A stretch of DNA of 64,000 nt from Flavobacterium buctense (GTDB lineage: Bacteria > Bacteroidota > Bacteroidia > Flavobacteriales > Flavobacteriaceae): NCBI RefSeq assembly GCF_014486695.1, contig NZ_JACTAB010000006.1, forward strand, positions 62,001 through 126,000, written 5' to 3'. Numbering within the stretch: the stretch's first letter is position 1; each line of letters starts with the position of its first letter. Shown here piece after piece: positions 43,101 through 51,777 of this stretch. Both the position numbers and the translations under genes were made by a program. The notes under the pieces were generated by a model. The model worked only from the letters and a program-made list of their open reading frames with translations, ran no database searches and was not told the DNA's origin.

Positions 43101-45772
43101 CAACCCGGTGAAGGTAAAAATGTTAATTGGTGCGTAGTTTGTGTAGCCACAAATGTTAGCGTTTCAGGTGTTAAATTGAAAATATTATTAGAACGACTAA
43201 CCGTGGTATTTAAAGCTCCACCATCAAGAGTAATTACTGTCCCTACTGTTGGTGGTGCGCCTGATCTTCTAGAAGCTCTGAAAGTCAACTGATAGGTTTG
43301 ACCGACTACAAAACCGCTAATGCTTTGACATAAAGATACCGGCTCATGATCAATCTCAGCTACGGCGTTAAAAGGATTAGTGCCACCATATCCGGCTTCT
43401 GTGCCATAAGCTTCTACATTATTGCCGCATTGATTCCAATTGTCACTACCGGAATCAAAACTTCCGTTAACTGACATTTGAGGTGCTACAGAACAATTAT
43501 CTGTAATAACAGGTGCTGTTAGTGTTGCGGTACCCGAGCAAAGTCCGGGTGTGTTGCTTACAACTACTGTTGGTGCACAAGTAATGCTTGGTGCTTCTGT
43601 ATCGTTAACGGTTACCGTGAAGGTACAACTGGCAGTATTGCCATGGCCGTCATTAGCGGTTACTGTTACGGTAGAGGTTCCTTTACTAAAGAATGAACCC
43701 GATACCGGACTATAACTTAGGTTAGCCGTTCCACAATTATCAGTGGCAGTGGCAGCAAAAGTTACATTGGCACCACATTGACCGGGAGTATTGTTTACTA
43801 CAATATTGGTAGGACATGTTATCACCGGTGGTTGGGTATCATTGACTGTTACAGTAAAGCTGCAAGTACTTGTATTGCCGCTTGCATCGGTAGCTACAAA
43901 AGTATTGGTAGTTGTGCCAACCGGGAAGAATGCATTTTGTGCCAAACCGTTAGTTTGAGTCAGTTTTGCGCCTTCAATTTCTATGATGGAATAACGGAAA
44001 GCAGTATTCACTAAATCGTTCCAACATCCTCCGGTTTCAAATTCAAGATGGTTTTCAAAATTGCCTCCATTGGGTTCTCCACCACACCAATTTGTATATG
44101 AAGAGGATTCACAAGTAATATACTCCCAAACACCATTCGCTATTAGGTCATTTCCACCTATCCAACCGAATCCGGCACCACTGGCATTGAGCGCATTATT
44201 TTCTGCTGCCGAAGTTATTACTGCGAGATGTCCGCCGGCTGCAATAGCACTGCTTTGAGCCGTAGCATAATTCATTAGTGCGGTCGATTGATAGTAATAA
44301 CTATTACCATAACTTGCTTTATAAGTATAGCCTGTCGGTGCAGCCGGACGGCAATTTTCTGTTATAACCGGAGTAGTATAACAAACTTTAGCCCCGCATT
44401 GTCCCGGAGTATTGTTAACTGTTATATTGGCCGGACAAGCAATCGTTGGCGTTTGTGTATCATTTACCGTTACAGTGAATGTACAGCTCTGTGTTCCACA
44501 ATTATTGGTTGCCGTGGCAGTTACTGTGGTAGTACCTAAAGGGAAAAAGCTTCCCGATGGAATGGAATAAGTCACAGTAGGAGAGGTGCCGGTTGTAGTG
44601 GCTACAGGATAAGTAACATTGGCGCCACATTGACCGGAAGTATTACCCATATTAATATTGGTCGGACAATTTATAGTTGGTGGTGTACAAAGAACTCCTA
44701 CACATTGCCATTGCACCGTATAGCGAAGAATTAAACCATACGCATCAGTGCCTCCGTTTCCACTACCGTCAAAAGTGGTAGTGACTTGTGGACTGCTACA
44801 ACTCGTTCCGCCGGTACAGTAACCACATACAGAGCCACAAGTTCCGCCATAACTGCCTACAGCATTATAACCTAAACTTTGACAAATGTATGTAGCATGA
44901 TAAATACCTGAGTTATTAGCGGAAATCCAAGCTCCCGTTGGACCGGCAGAACAAACTACATATCCTGAGCCGGTAAAAGGGTCAGTGCCAATCTGACAAG
45001 CAGTAGGCAAAGCCGTTGTGATAATTTGATTGCGGTATTGTTCCCCATTAATTAAAAGTGTCGGAGAGGCATTAATTCCTGCTGTTTGTGCTAAATTAAT
45101 ATTGCTTCTGAATAGTGCTTGACTTTCAGCACTTTTAGAGGCTAAGTCTAATGTTTGTATATCAATACCGGCTTCAGAAGCGGCAAGTTGCCAGTTATTA
45201 TCAGTATAGTTTTTTGCTCTTGCCGTAAGATAAGCAACTAGCTTTTCAGGATAGTCACGCGCTACAACAAGTTGTCTGATATTTTCATCGATTTCTTCTT
45301 GTCCGTGCATGCTGCTAAATACTTTCTGATCACCAACAAGTTCTTCGCTGGCTATAAAATTAAGTCGAAAATCAACCTGATGGCCAAACTCTTTTACTAA
45401 TGGTAAAAGCGTTTCTTCAGCCATTACTCCAAAAGGACATTTACTCATTACAAATAAGTCAAGCGTCACTTTTGCGTTTGATTTTAGTTTTTGTTGAATT
45501 TCGTCTCGTACCGTATAGATTACATTTTGAGGCGATTTATCCGCACTTTCCATCGTTGCAAAGCAACCGGAAGATTTGTCATTCGATAAGTTTACGGTGT
45601 TAGTTGAAGTAGTAAACCCCTGATTTTCTAATTGCCCTGCAGAGTTAGGGAATATTTTTGCTTCTTTTTTGAGGTCTTTGAGGTCAGGTTGATTTACTTT
45701 TTGTGCGAAGGAGGGCGTTGAAATTAACACCATTGCACAAATTAATCTGGTTAGAAATAGTAATTTTTTCAT
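40109..45772 (-). CDS. Giant secreted T9SS protein: thioredoxin-like, HYR, C-type lectin, MopE and FN3-like modules
   Basis: An 1887-residue protein. In order: signal peptide (to PSFAQ); DsbA/thioredoxin-like domain (about 70-260) with a single-Cys CPFG site near 111 and cis-Pro ASPTLLING; five HYR modules between about 360 and 1020, two of them split. One is split by a C-type lectin domain (about 480-600; WIGGND, GGEPN, CWND) and one by a carbohydrate-binding-like domain (about 765-910). Two near-identical ~127-residue modules start LQWPPNATIC (about 1029 and 1157). An Ig-like segment, a MopE-type Asp-rich calcium region (about 1374-1494), three FN3-like repeats and a T9SS type A tail complete it. 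Likely a surface adhesin. The TTG at 45781 is less likely as start. Confidence 0.93.
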   Translation of the reverse strand: MKKLLFLTRLICAMVLISTPSFAQKVNQPDLKDLKKEAKIFPNSAGQLENQGFTTSTNTVNLSNDKSSGCFATMESADKSPQNVIYTVRDEIQQKLKSNAKVTLDLFVMSKCPFGVMAEETLLPLVKEFGHQVDFRLNFIASEELVGDQKVFSSMHGQEEIDENIRQLVVARDYPEKLVAYLTARAKNYTDNNWQLAASEAGIDIQTLDLASKSAESQALFRSNINLAQTAGINASPTLLINGEQYRNQIITTALPTACQIGTDPFTGSGYVVCSAGPTGAWISANNSGIYHATYICQSLGYNAVGSYGGTCGSVCGYCTGGTSCSSPQVTTTFDGSGNGGTDAYGLILRYTVQWQCVGVLCTPPTINCPTNINMGNTSGQCGANVTYPVATTTGTSPTVTYSIPSGSFFPLGTTTVTATATNNCGTQSCTFTVTVNDTQTPTIACPANITVNNTPGQCGAKVCYTTPVITENCRPAAPTGYTYKASYGNSYYYQSTALMNYATAQSSAIAAGGHLAVITSAAENNALNASGAGFGWIGGNDLIANGVWEYITCESSSYTNWCGGEPNGGNFENHLEFETGGCWNDLVNTAFRYSIIEIEGAKLTQTNGLAQNAFFPVGTTTNTFVATDASGNTSTCSFTVTVNDTQPPVITCPTNIVVNNTPGQCGANVTFAATATDNCGTANLSYSPVSGSFFSKGTSTVTVTANDGHGNTASCTFTVTVNDTEAPSITCAPTVVVSNTPGLCSGTATLTAPVITDNCSVAPQMSVNGSFDSGSDNWNQCGNNVEAYGTEAGYGGTNPFNAVAEIDHEPVSLCQSISGFVVGQTYQLTFRASRRSGAPPTVGTVITLDGGALNTTVSRSNNIFNLTPETLTFVATQTTHQLTFLPSPGWGGTVGFIIDDISINRQFISNNAPPTFPFGNTTVTWTATDASGNTASCNQTVTVNDTEAPTITCPANINVDMDPGSCGAVVTFAASASDNCGTATISYSPASGSLFAVGTTTVTATADDGHGNTASCTFTVTVDLLDHVNLQWPPNATICPGGSFTAYGQVYEPNVTTVIGQQGANIEVQFGYSSTNTNPSGWSNWFPTLFNQYGGGPNNDEYYYDFSSNVPGTYYYTFRYRQNGCTWQYGGFQQWDGGTWDGTNYVSGVLTVQSLDWANLQWPPNATICQGSSMTAYGQVYEAGVTPGGGSQGAGIDVQFGYSTTNTNPSGWSNWSTASFNQFGGGFANDEYYYNFTPPSSGTYYYTFRYRLNGCLWQYGGFTNGGGYFWDGTNSVSGSVNVNPTTVGGAVSGGTSICPGETSALLTLSGHTGTILRWESSIFPFLSWDPIANNTTNYTSGPLAETTQFRAVIQSGVCLQENSATTTVIVYLTYPFFADNDDDDYGAGPSILLCSDDANNAPEGYSVDGTDCDDTLADRHETFPFFVDGDGDGYGAEGSTAIQLCAVDGDTPPESNYSVNDDDCNDGVFDINPGVAEIPFDNIDNNCNGTLYDGHPLIVVHVLSPSCGGINHGLNNTINCTEIYLGEGFVIGYRFKVTNLSTGQVDYVDTVQHHFKLTDTDIYAYGTSYSIQVAAIVNGEVQGYNGSVCTLTTTNVATTKVVNSQCGSTLLFMNSTINANAVNSAITYRFRVARADAPGIYYYTGERNLPNFNLTMLTVPVGFLTYATEYKVAVQIKIKLANITAWSQFGQVCSIFTPQPPTSSIISSQCELVASSYTQVINATPFAGATLYRFLLTHYDEFGVLDYQQYQDSATPSFTLSMFTGLQPNTVYSVAVSMQLYGTFVPYDKDCSITTPPSAKAEIELPFNATAYPNPYTENFLINVKTTNIEAIAIKVYDMVGRLVEQRVVKVNDLENTTIGERYPSGVYNIVVSQGEEVKTLRVVKR

Positions 45773-46193
45773 ATAAACCAAAATTTAGATTACCTACTCT
45801 TTGAAGGGATTTTCGGTTTCTTCCCAATACACAATAGACTATAATTTCACTCTTCAAAAGAAGAACGAAAACGATGTGAGGAACAGTTCAAACACCAGTG
45901 ATGTCTAAACTACCATTAGTAGGTATTGAAAAAAAACGTAGGTCGAAACGAAATCAAGCATCAATTATGGAGAAATTGATTTTCGTTTATAGAAATTAAG
46001 AATTGTTTAGCTATAATTTTAGCTTTTTTAATTCTTAAATAAATTTAACACTATTCTAATGGTTAAACAAAACAAATCCGATGAACTACAATTTAATACC
46101 GTTAAAACGACAATCTTTTGTAGAACAAACGTTAATATTTATATAGAACAAATTGGAAATAGTCACATAATAGTTGCTCAAGGAAAAGGATAT
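45773..46193. other. Gene-poor intergenic region with inverted repeats
   Basis: A long leader for the giant gene. It contains the inverted repeat TTAAGAATT (45996-46004) / AATTCTTAA (46030-46038) enclosing a nested AGCTA/TAGCT pair. No convincing gene is present; a 69-codon plus frame starting at 46059 runs through a terminator and is listed separately. No exact -7 box for the giant gene was found; TAGTTTAG near 45913-45920 (minus) is the nearest candidate. Confidence 0.5.
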
Positions 46194-46228
46194 AAAAAAA
46201 CCGTCGCGATCCCTCGTGACGGTTTTTT
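46059..46228 (+). ncRNA. Possible short transcript ending at a strong terminator
   Basis: The interval ends at a 15-bp-stem terminator (46194-46228) although no convincing plus-strand gene feeds it. An open frame from 46059 (69 codons) continues through the hairpin to 46268, so it is unlikely to be coding in full. A 21-codon frame (46081-46146, MNYNLIPLKRQSFVEQTLIFI) could be a short peptide. A TAAATTTA box precedes it. I infer a small RNA or leader-like transcript at low confidence. Confidence 0.25.
46194..46228. terminator. Strong bidirectional terminator
   Basis: AAAAAACCGTCGCGA pairs with TCGTGACGGTTTTTT over a tccc loop (one G-T pair). It could end the candidate short plus transcript and/or the YceI gene on minus, whose stop is about 160 bp away. 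Confidence 0.88.
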
Positions 46229-46385
46229 CTTTATCATAGCCTTGTTATTGGTTAGGACCAAATTATAATTTGGTGACTGCTTTCTTCTCTTGACCCAACA
46301 ACATTGCTTTTTTGTTAAAACAAATTTGGTGCTTTTCTACCCTAGTTGCGTTGCAAAATTCCGGCTAATTGTTATATAATTTTCA

Positions 46386-46916
46386 TTACTCTTTTACAAA
46401 CTGTACTTCGGCATTCAACTTAATGTCTTCACCCACCAAAACACCACCGGTTTCTAAAGCAGCATTCCAAGTCAAGCCAAACTCCTTTCGATTGATTTTA
46501 CCATTTAAAGAAAGCCCGATTTTAGTATTTTCCCAAGGATCTTTCATCAAACCACTGTATTCGGCGTCTAAAGTGATGTTTTTGGTTACGTCTTTAATAG
46601 TCAAATCACCACTGATTTTGTATTCGCCTTCGTTTACTTTTTTAACGTCGGTGCTTTTAAAAGTAAGGGTTCCAAAGTTTTCAACGTCAAAGAAATCCGC
46701 ACTTCTCAAGTGATTATCTCGATCATCGTTTCCGGTATTAATTGAACTTACTTCAGCCGAAAAAGTAATCGCTGAGGTTTCAAATTGTTCATCATCATTT
46801 GCTATTGCCGCTTCAAACGAATTGAATTTTCCGGATACATTAGTAAACATCATGTGTTTTACTTTAAAGCCTATTTCTGAGTGTGTAGGGTCGATTGCCC
46901 AAGTTGCTTTTGCCAT
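46386..46916 (-). CDS. YceI family protein
   Basis: A 176-residue lipocalin-like barrel. It has WAIDPTHSEIGFKVKHMMFTNVSGKF at the N-terminus, RDNHLRSADFFDVENFGTLTFKST, and SGDLTIKDVTKNITLDAEYSG. YceI proteins bind isoprenoid lipids in a hydrophobic pocket. There is no signal peptide, so this copy is predicted to be cytosolic, as in several Bacteroidota. The stretch after its stop (46229-46385) holds only a perfect palindrome, ccaaattataatttgg (46258-46273), and no gene that I can see. Confidence 0.94.
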   Translation of the reverse strand: MAKATWAIDPTHSEIGFKVKHMMFTNVSGKFNSFEAAIANDDEQFETSAITFSAEVSSINTGNDDRDNHLRSADFFDVENFGTLTFKSTDVKKVNEGEYKISGDLTIKDVTKNITLDAEYSGLMKDPWENTKIGLSLNGKINRKEFGLTWNAALETGGVLVGEDIKLNAEVQFVKE

Positions 46917-47111
46917 TGTTTTTTATTTTTAATGAATTAAATTAAAGTCTTGTTTTTATAAAGTAGTTTTTAATACTTCTTTTGAACAAGGCAAGGGTAT
47001 GCCGGGTTTCAATCCGGGACACTTAACCTAGATTAAGAAATTAGATGGTTTGTTTTAGACTGTTAAATAGTTAATTTTTTCAAAAATAAAATCAGGAAGC
47101 CAATAGTATCG

Positions 47112-47119
47112 TAGTTTTG
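47112..47119 (+). promoter_or_regulatory. -7 box for the ABC transporter gene
   Basis: TAGTTTTG matches TAnnTTTG 23 bp before the ATG at 47142. Confidence 0.5.
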
Positions 47120-47141
47120 CACTTCCGTTTTTTAGACAACT

Positions 47142-48890
47142 ATGAAAATATTATATACTTACATACAGCAGCACAAATTACTGTTGTTCTTGGCTCTTTT
47201 TTTAGCCGCCATCAACCAATGCTTTTCTCTATTCGATTCGATTATTATTGGTAAATTATTAAATGAATGTGGCGTAGGCGTGGCCAATTTCAATCACAAC
47301 CAAGAAACTTTTGTCAAAGCAGTTTTAGGTTGGTTAGGCTTATCACTGGGAGCCGCCATGATGTCGAGAATTGCTAAAAACTTCCAAGATTATTTTACCA
47401 ATATTATCATCCAACGCACGGGTGCTCAAATGTATACCGATGGCATTCAAAAAGCACTGCAATTGCCTTACCAAGATTTTGAAGACCAAAGAAGTGGTGA
47501 AACGTTAGGCAAGTTGCAAAAGGTAAAAACCGATTGCGAGAAGTTTATTACGTTGTCTATTTCTATGGTTTTTCAAACGCTTATCGGGATTGTTTTTGTA
47601 GTGGTTTATGCCATAAACATCCACTGGCTTTTAGGACCGATTTTCTTAGCTACCGTTCCGGTTATTGCTTTGGTGAGTTCTTTTTTAGGCAAAAAAATCA
47701 AGAAGGTTTCTCGTGAGATATTAGGCGAAACCACTGCATTAGCCGGCGCTACAACTGAGTCGCTTAGAAATATCGAATTGGTGAAAAGCTTAGGCCTAAC
47801 CGAACAAGAAGTCAATCGATTGAACAACACTACTATTAAAATCTTGGGATTAGAATTGAAAAAAGTGCGTTTTATTCGTTCGTTAAGTTTTATCCAAGGT
47901 ACTTCGGTGCATTTTATGAGAACGACTTTAGTATTTGCCCTATACATGTTCATTTTTAACGGCATTATCAAACCCGGCGATTTAATCACGTTGATGTTTT
48001 TCTCTTTCTTTTTATTCAATCCGTTGCAGGAATTGGGAAATGTGATTGCAACCTACAACGAAACCAAAGCTTCTATGGACAACTTTAGCGAGTTGATGAA
48101 TGCGAAAAGTGAAAGCAAACCTTTGCATCCGCAAACAATAGGTTCTATCAATCACTTGAGATTTTCACATATATCCTTCAAACACCAATCGGCGATGACT
48201 TATGCCGTGAAAGATATTTCTTTTGAAGCCAAAGCCGGTGAAACCATCGCTTTTGTTGGTCCGTCAGGAAGTGGCAAAACGACTTTGGTTAAAATGTTAG
48301 TCGGATTATATACGCCGGAATCGGGTTCTATTTTTTACAATGAAAAGAACGCCAAAGACATTGATTTGAACGAACTCCGACAGCAATTAGGCTTTGTAAC
48401 CCAAGATGCACAATTGTTTTCAGGAACGATAAAAGACAATTTATTGTTTGTAAAACCAACGGCGACAGCGGAAGAACTAAACGATGTTTTGCAAAAATCC
48501 GCTTGTCAAAATCTGTTAGAACGTGCCGAAAAAGGCATCGACACTACCATAGGCGAGGGCGGAATCAAAGTGTCCGGTGGTGAGAAGCAACGGTTGTCTA
48601 TTGCCAGAGCTTTGTTAAGAAACCCGAAATTACTGCTTTTTGATGAAGCCACTTCAGCCTTGGATTCAATAACCGAAGAGGAAATCACCCAAACCATCAG
48701 AAACATTTCTTCTAAACAAGACCAAATAACGGTTCTGATTGCACACCGTTTGTCTACGATTATGCATGCGGATAAAATATTTGTATTGGAGCAAGGACAA
48801 ATTATCGAGCAAGGAAAACACCTCGATTTAATTGAAGAAAAAGGATTGTATTACGCCATGTGGCGCCAACAAATCGGAGAGAGAAAATAG
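47142..48890 (+). CDS. ABC transporter, fused permease and ATPase (exporter type)
   Basis: A 582-residue half-transporter. Six membrane helices occupy about residues 1-310. The nucleotide-binding domain (about 335-580) has Walker A FVGPSGSGKTTLVKML, signature VSGGEKQRLSIARALL, Walker B LLLFDEATSALDS and H-loop AHRLSTI. Architecture is MsbA/multidrug-exporter type and works as a dimer. The substrate is unknown; lipid, drug or peptide export is possible. It is monocistronic by its spacing. Confidence 0.94.
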   Translation: MKILYTYIQQHKLLLFLALFLAAINQCFSLFDSIIIGKLLNECGVGVANFNHNQETFVKAVLGWLGLSLGAAMMSRIAKNFQDYFTNIIIQRTGAQMYTDGIQKALQLPYQDFEDQRSGETLGKLQKVKTDCEKFITLSISMVFQTLIGIVFVVVYAINIHWLLGPIFLATVPVIALVSSFLGKKIKKVSREILGETTALAGATTESLRNIELVKSLGLTEQEVNRLNNTTIKILGLELKKVRFIRSLSFIQGTSVHFMRTTLVFALYMFIFNGIIKPGDLITLMFFSFFLFNPLQELGNVIATYNETKASMDNFSELMNAKSESKPLHPQTIGSINHLRFSHISFKHQSAMTYAVKDISFEAKAGETIAFVGPSGSGKTTLVKMLVGLYTPESGSIFYNEKNAKDIDLNELRQQLGFVTQDAQLFSGTIKDNLLFVKPTATAEELNDVLQKSACQNLLERAEKGIDTTIGEGGIKVSGGEKQRLSIARALLRNPKLLLFDEATSALDSITEEEITQTIRNISSKQDQITVLIAHRLSTIMHADKIFVLEQGQIIEQGKHLDLIEEKGLYYAMWRQQIGERK

Positions 48891-48923
48891 TTTTAGCACC
48901 AATAGCTTTTCAACAAAACATAA

Positions 48924-50615
48924 CTAATTTACTTTGCCGCTACCGTGGCAAGTGCCACAACTGCCCACACTGATTGTACCATTTCCGCGGCAATATATAC
49001 AAGTGCCTTTGCCCGAGTATCGACCAAAACTATCTACTTTTACCCAAGTGTCCGATTGGCCGTTGCCTTTACACATTGGGCAAGTATTTACATTATTACC
49101 GCTTCCGTTACAACTGCCGCAAGTGCGGCCTTGACTGTAACTTTGTTGTTGCTGTTGCTGTTGGGCCGTTTGATTTTTAGCATCGTCAAGGCTTTTCATC
49201 ATTACTTTAAAATCGGCTATGTAGTCTTTTGTAGAAAACTCCCTTTTTTTAAAGTCATATTCACCGAAATAATTAGTGCCATCGGCTTTGTAATAAGTAC
49301 AGCCAACAGCATACTCATTGTGAAAATAACTACTCTCAATACGCTCTCCATTGGTGAAAAAGTATTTTCCGGCGCCACGCATTCCGGTTTCGTTAAATTC
49401 GCCTTCGTAACGTTCTTTGTTGGGGAAAGTCATACTTCCGTTTTTAGGCAACTGGTTGAGGTAGCTTCCGTTAAAAATTCGTCCGTCTTCAAAGGTTTCC
49501 ATGCCACTGACTTTTATCCCTTGGGCATACTTTCCAACGAAACTGTTTTTGCTGTCAACGGAGGCCTCCATATAGTCTCCATCCACTAAATAATTCACCA
49601 GTTTCCCTTTGCCATAGGCTATTGCGTTTAATTCGTGGTCATAAGTGGTTCGGGTGGCATCGCCTAGTAGTTGTCCGTCTTTAAAAGTGCCTTTGGTGAT
49701 GTAAAATTTGGGTTTGTCATTCCAATCCGTTTCAAATAATTCACAGTCACCGTTTACCCCATCGCCTTTATAACAATACACCACATTGCCGTTTTTGTTG
49801 ACCCTGCTAATCGACGGTGTAATCATCTTGTTATTGATGAAAAAGGCTATTTGCGCTGTTCTTTCTAATGGGGTTACATCTACTACACCAATCAGTTTTC
49901 CTTTGTTAAAGTAGGCACTTTGCACTTGTTCGCCCTTTTGGTTGTACCCGAGCCACCAACCATCAGGGAGACTATTCTTTAATTTTCCTTTGTAAGTAAC
50001 TCCACCGGGATGATAATAGTTTACATAACCGGAAGGGAGCAAGGTTCTCGTTTTACGGTCAATAGAACCATAATAGTGAGCGCCTGTTTTAGGATAATAA
50101 TGAAATCCCACCTCGTTGTCATAATAATCAACAGTACAAGAATCGCCGTTTTGGTAATGGTAAACCCCTTTTACATTCTCGTAATACTGTATTTTTCCGG
50201 GTTGGTGTGAAAAAACCAGCTTAATACCGTTTTTAAATAGATAGGTGCCGTTAGTATAATAAATCCCACTGTTATGGGTAAAATCGCCTTGGTAAACATC
50301 ACCGTTGGTAAACGTATAGATTCCTGTTTTGAGTTTAAATTCTTTCTCTTTTTTATTATACATCACCACACTACCTTCATAAGTTCCATCACTGAATTTA
50401 ACCTTAGCCGGTTTGCTTTCTTTTAAATCGCCTTCTATGGTTATAGCAGTGTTGCCTTTGCGCACAAACATATAAGGATTACCCTTTTGTTCAGGTAATT
50501 CAGGAGATTTAAGGTTGTATAAAAAGTCAAATAATCCTCCTTCGGGTGTAGTTGGATCTTGGGCATAATTACTGTAAAAAATACAGCAAAAGAGTAGGGA
50601 ATAAATCGCTTTCAT
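48924..50615 (-). CDS. Exported MORN-repeat protein with DnaJ-type zinc-finger tail
   Basis: A 563-residue protein with an N-terminal export signal ending FYSNYAQ. MORN-type repeats follow over about 70-470 (pattern YxGxxxxGxxxGxGxxxxxxG; for example YEGEFNETGMRGAGKYFFTNGE and SDGTYEGSVVMYNKKEKEFK), then a short polyglutamine stretch. The C-terminus holds four CxxCxGxG motifs (CGSCNGSG, CPMCKGNG, CIYCRGNG, CGTCHGSG), the full set of a DnaJ cysteine-rich domain, without a J domain. MORN repeats can bind lipids or proteins. Export of a DnaJ-type zinc domain is unusual. Confidence 0.88.
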   Translation of the reverse strand: MKAIYSLLFCCIFYSNYAQDPTTPEGGLFDFLYNLKSPELPEQKGNPYMFVRKGNTAITIEGDLKESKPAKVKFSDGTYEGSVVMYNKKEKEFKLKTGIYTFTNGDVYQGDFTHNSGIYYTNGTYLFKNGIKLVFSHQPGKIQYYENVKGVYHYQNGDSCTVDYYDNEVGFHYYPKTGAHYYGSIDRKTRTLLPSGYVNYYHPGGVTYKGKLKNSLPDGWWLGYNQKGEQVQSAYFNKGKLIGVVDVTPLERTAQIAFFINNKMITPSISRVNKNGNVVYCYKGDGVNGDCELFETDWNDKPKFYITKGTFKDGQLLGDATRTTYDHELNAIAYGKGKLVNYLVDGDYMEASVDSKNSFVGKYAQGIKVSGMETFEDGRIFNGSYLNQLPKNGSMTFPNKERYEGEFNETGMRGAGKYFFTNGERIESSYFHNEYAVGCTYYKADGTNYFGEYDFKKREFSTKDYIADFKVMMKSLDDAKNQTAQQQQQQQSYSQGRTCGSCNGSGNNVNTCPMCKGNGQSDTWVKVDSFGRYSGKGTCIYCRGNGTISVGSCGTCHGSGKVN

Positions 50616-50710
50616 AAAGGATAATATAGACTAAAACAAGACAACCAAAAATACTTATTTTATCCTTAATTGGCATAAGTCAAATGCCGTATTTTTATCG
50701 ATTGTGTTTG

Positions 50711-51571
50711 TTATCCCAACTCAAAACTGGTAATCCCAAATATCTTTTTTAAAGCTGAATTTGGTGGCGTACCATAGTACATTCGGGCACATTCGAAGAC
50801 ATAAGTTGCTTTGTATTGTTGTACCAAATTCACTGCGGCTTCGTTACAAACCGGTATGTCTAAAAATACGGGTTTGTCAATCGATTCGCTAAGACAGCGT
50901 TCGTAAAGAGCGGCCGCAACAGTCTCATTTTCGGCAAACAAAGGGCCAATTTTATAACCGGTTTGGCATTGTCTGATCACCGCAAAGCCTAATAAACTTT
51001 CGTTGACTGTATATTGAAAAGTCTTAACATTGGTAGCTTCGAGCCAAAGTTTTAAAAAGCGCTTACGCCTTAGGCCAAAACATTCTAAATCTAAAGCATT
51101 GATACCTTTCCAATCTTTTTCGGTACAAGGTTGTACTAAGGGATTAGTAGGATAGAAGCATCCCGTTTTTTCATAACGCTCATCCCGATAAGCAATTTTG
51201 AAACCGCCTTTTTGGTAAAAGGGTTGCATGGCTACCACACCATCCATACCGATTGCCGCGTTGGGTTGCAAACGCGCCAACAAAGTATCCTGGCGTTGTT
51301 GCCAAAGGTTGCGCCCAATGCCTTTTGCTCTGTAATCCGGATGAACAATGAAGAAACCCATAAAACCAAACTCTCCGTCATAGGAAACAATAGAACCGCC
51401 GCCAATAAGCGTATCGCCTTCAAAATAACCGTAAAAGCCCTCCGGGTCAGTGGCCCAAAAGATCTCAGCATCGAACAATCCGGGATTCCATCCTTCCAGC
51501 GCAGCCCAATTAACCAGTGTTTCAAATTCTTTAAAAGTCAAACGTCTGAAAATTAGCGATGAAGTCTTCAT
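50711..51571 (-). CDS. GNAT N-acetyltransferase with a second C-terminal GNAT-like domain
   Basis: A 286-residue protein. The first GNAT domain (about 1-140) has the acetyl-CoA motif FIVHPDYRAKGIGRNLWQQR. The second part (about 150-280) has the Acetyltransf_18 pattern (DLECFGLRRKRFLKLWLEA, LLGFAVIRQCQTGYKIGPLFAEN, PVFLDIPVCNEAAVNLVQQY, MYYGTPP). Two-domain members occur widely in bacteria and their acceptors are mostly unknown. It stands alone with no operon partner. Confidence 0.9.
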   Translation of the reverse strand: MKTSSLIFRRLTFKEFETLVNWAALEGWNPGLFDAEIFWATDPEGFYGYFEGDTLIGGGSIVSYDGEFGFMGFFIVHPDYRAKGIGRNLWQQRQDTLLARLQPNAAIGMDGVVAMQPFYQKGGFKIAYRDERYEKTGCFYPTNPLVQPCTEKDWKGINALDLECFGLRRKRFLKLWLEATNVKTFQYTVNESLLGFAVIRQCQTGYKIGPLFAENETVAAALYERCLSESIDKPVFLDIPVCNEAAVNLVQQYKATYVFECARMYYGTPPNSALKKIFGITSFELG

Positions 51572-51713
51572 ATTAGTGTTGGTTAATTTTTTTTATAGAT
51601 AATGAAGGATAAAGTTAAGAATTCCGGTTGTTTTATAGTAATAACATTTTTTTCTCTTCAGCATTTTATTGTATTTGAAGTAGCTTTTCAGTTGCTGTAA
51701 TCGGGGTAAATTG

Positions 51714-51742
51714 AAATAAAAAAACTCCGAGTTTCCCCGGAG
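51714..51742 (-). terminator. Terminator of ilvE
   Basis: CTCCG (51725-51729) pairs with CGGAG (51738-51742); on minus the stem is followed by seven Ts. It lies 36 bp past the ilvE stop, with an actgtgactgcaact-type repeat between. Confidence 0.82.
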
Positions 51743-51777
51743 CTGTTATTACTATAAACTGTGACTGCAACTATCAA

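Noticed and set aside
46059..46268. 69-residue plus-strand protein
   Set aside because: The frame reads through a 15-bp-stem terminator and past it, which real genes avoid; kept only as a possible short transcript.
46998..47020. tRNA T-arm-like sequence (ccgggtttcaatccggg)
   Set aside because: The arms do not pair as a five-base T stem and no acceptor or anticodon arm surrounds it.
48945..49589. 214-codon ORF antisense to the MORN gene
   Set aside because: It is the complement of the Cys/Gly- and Gln-rich C-terminus of the MORN protein; no start signal or domain is present.
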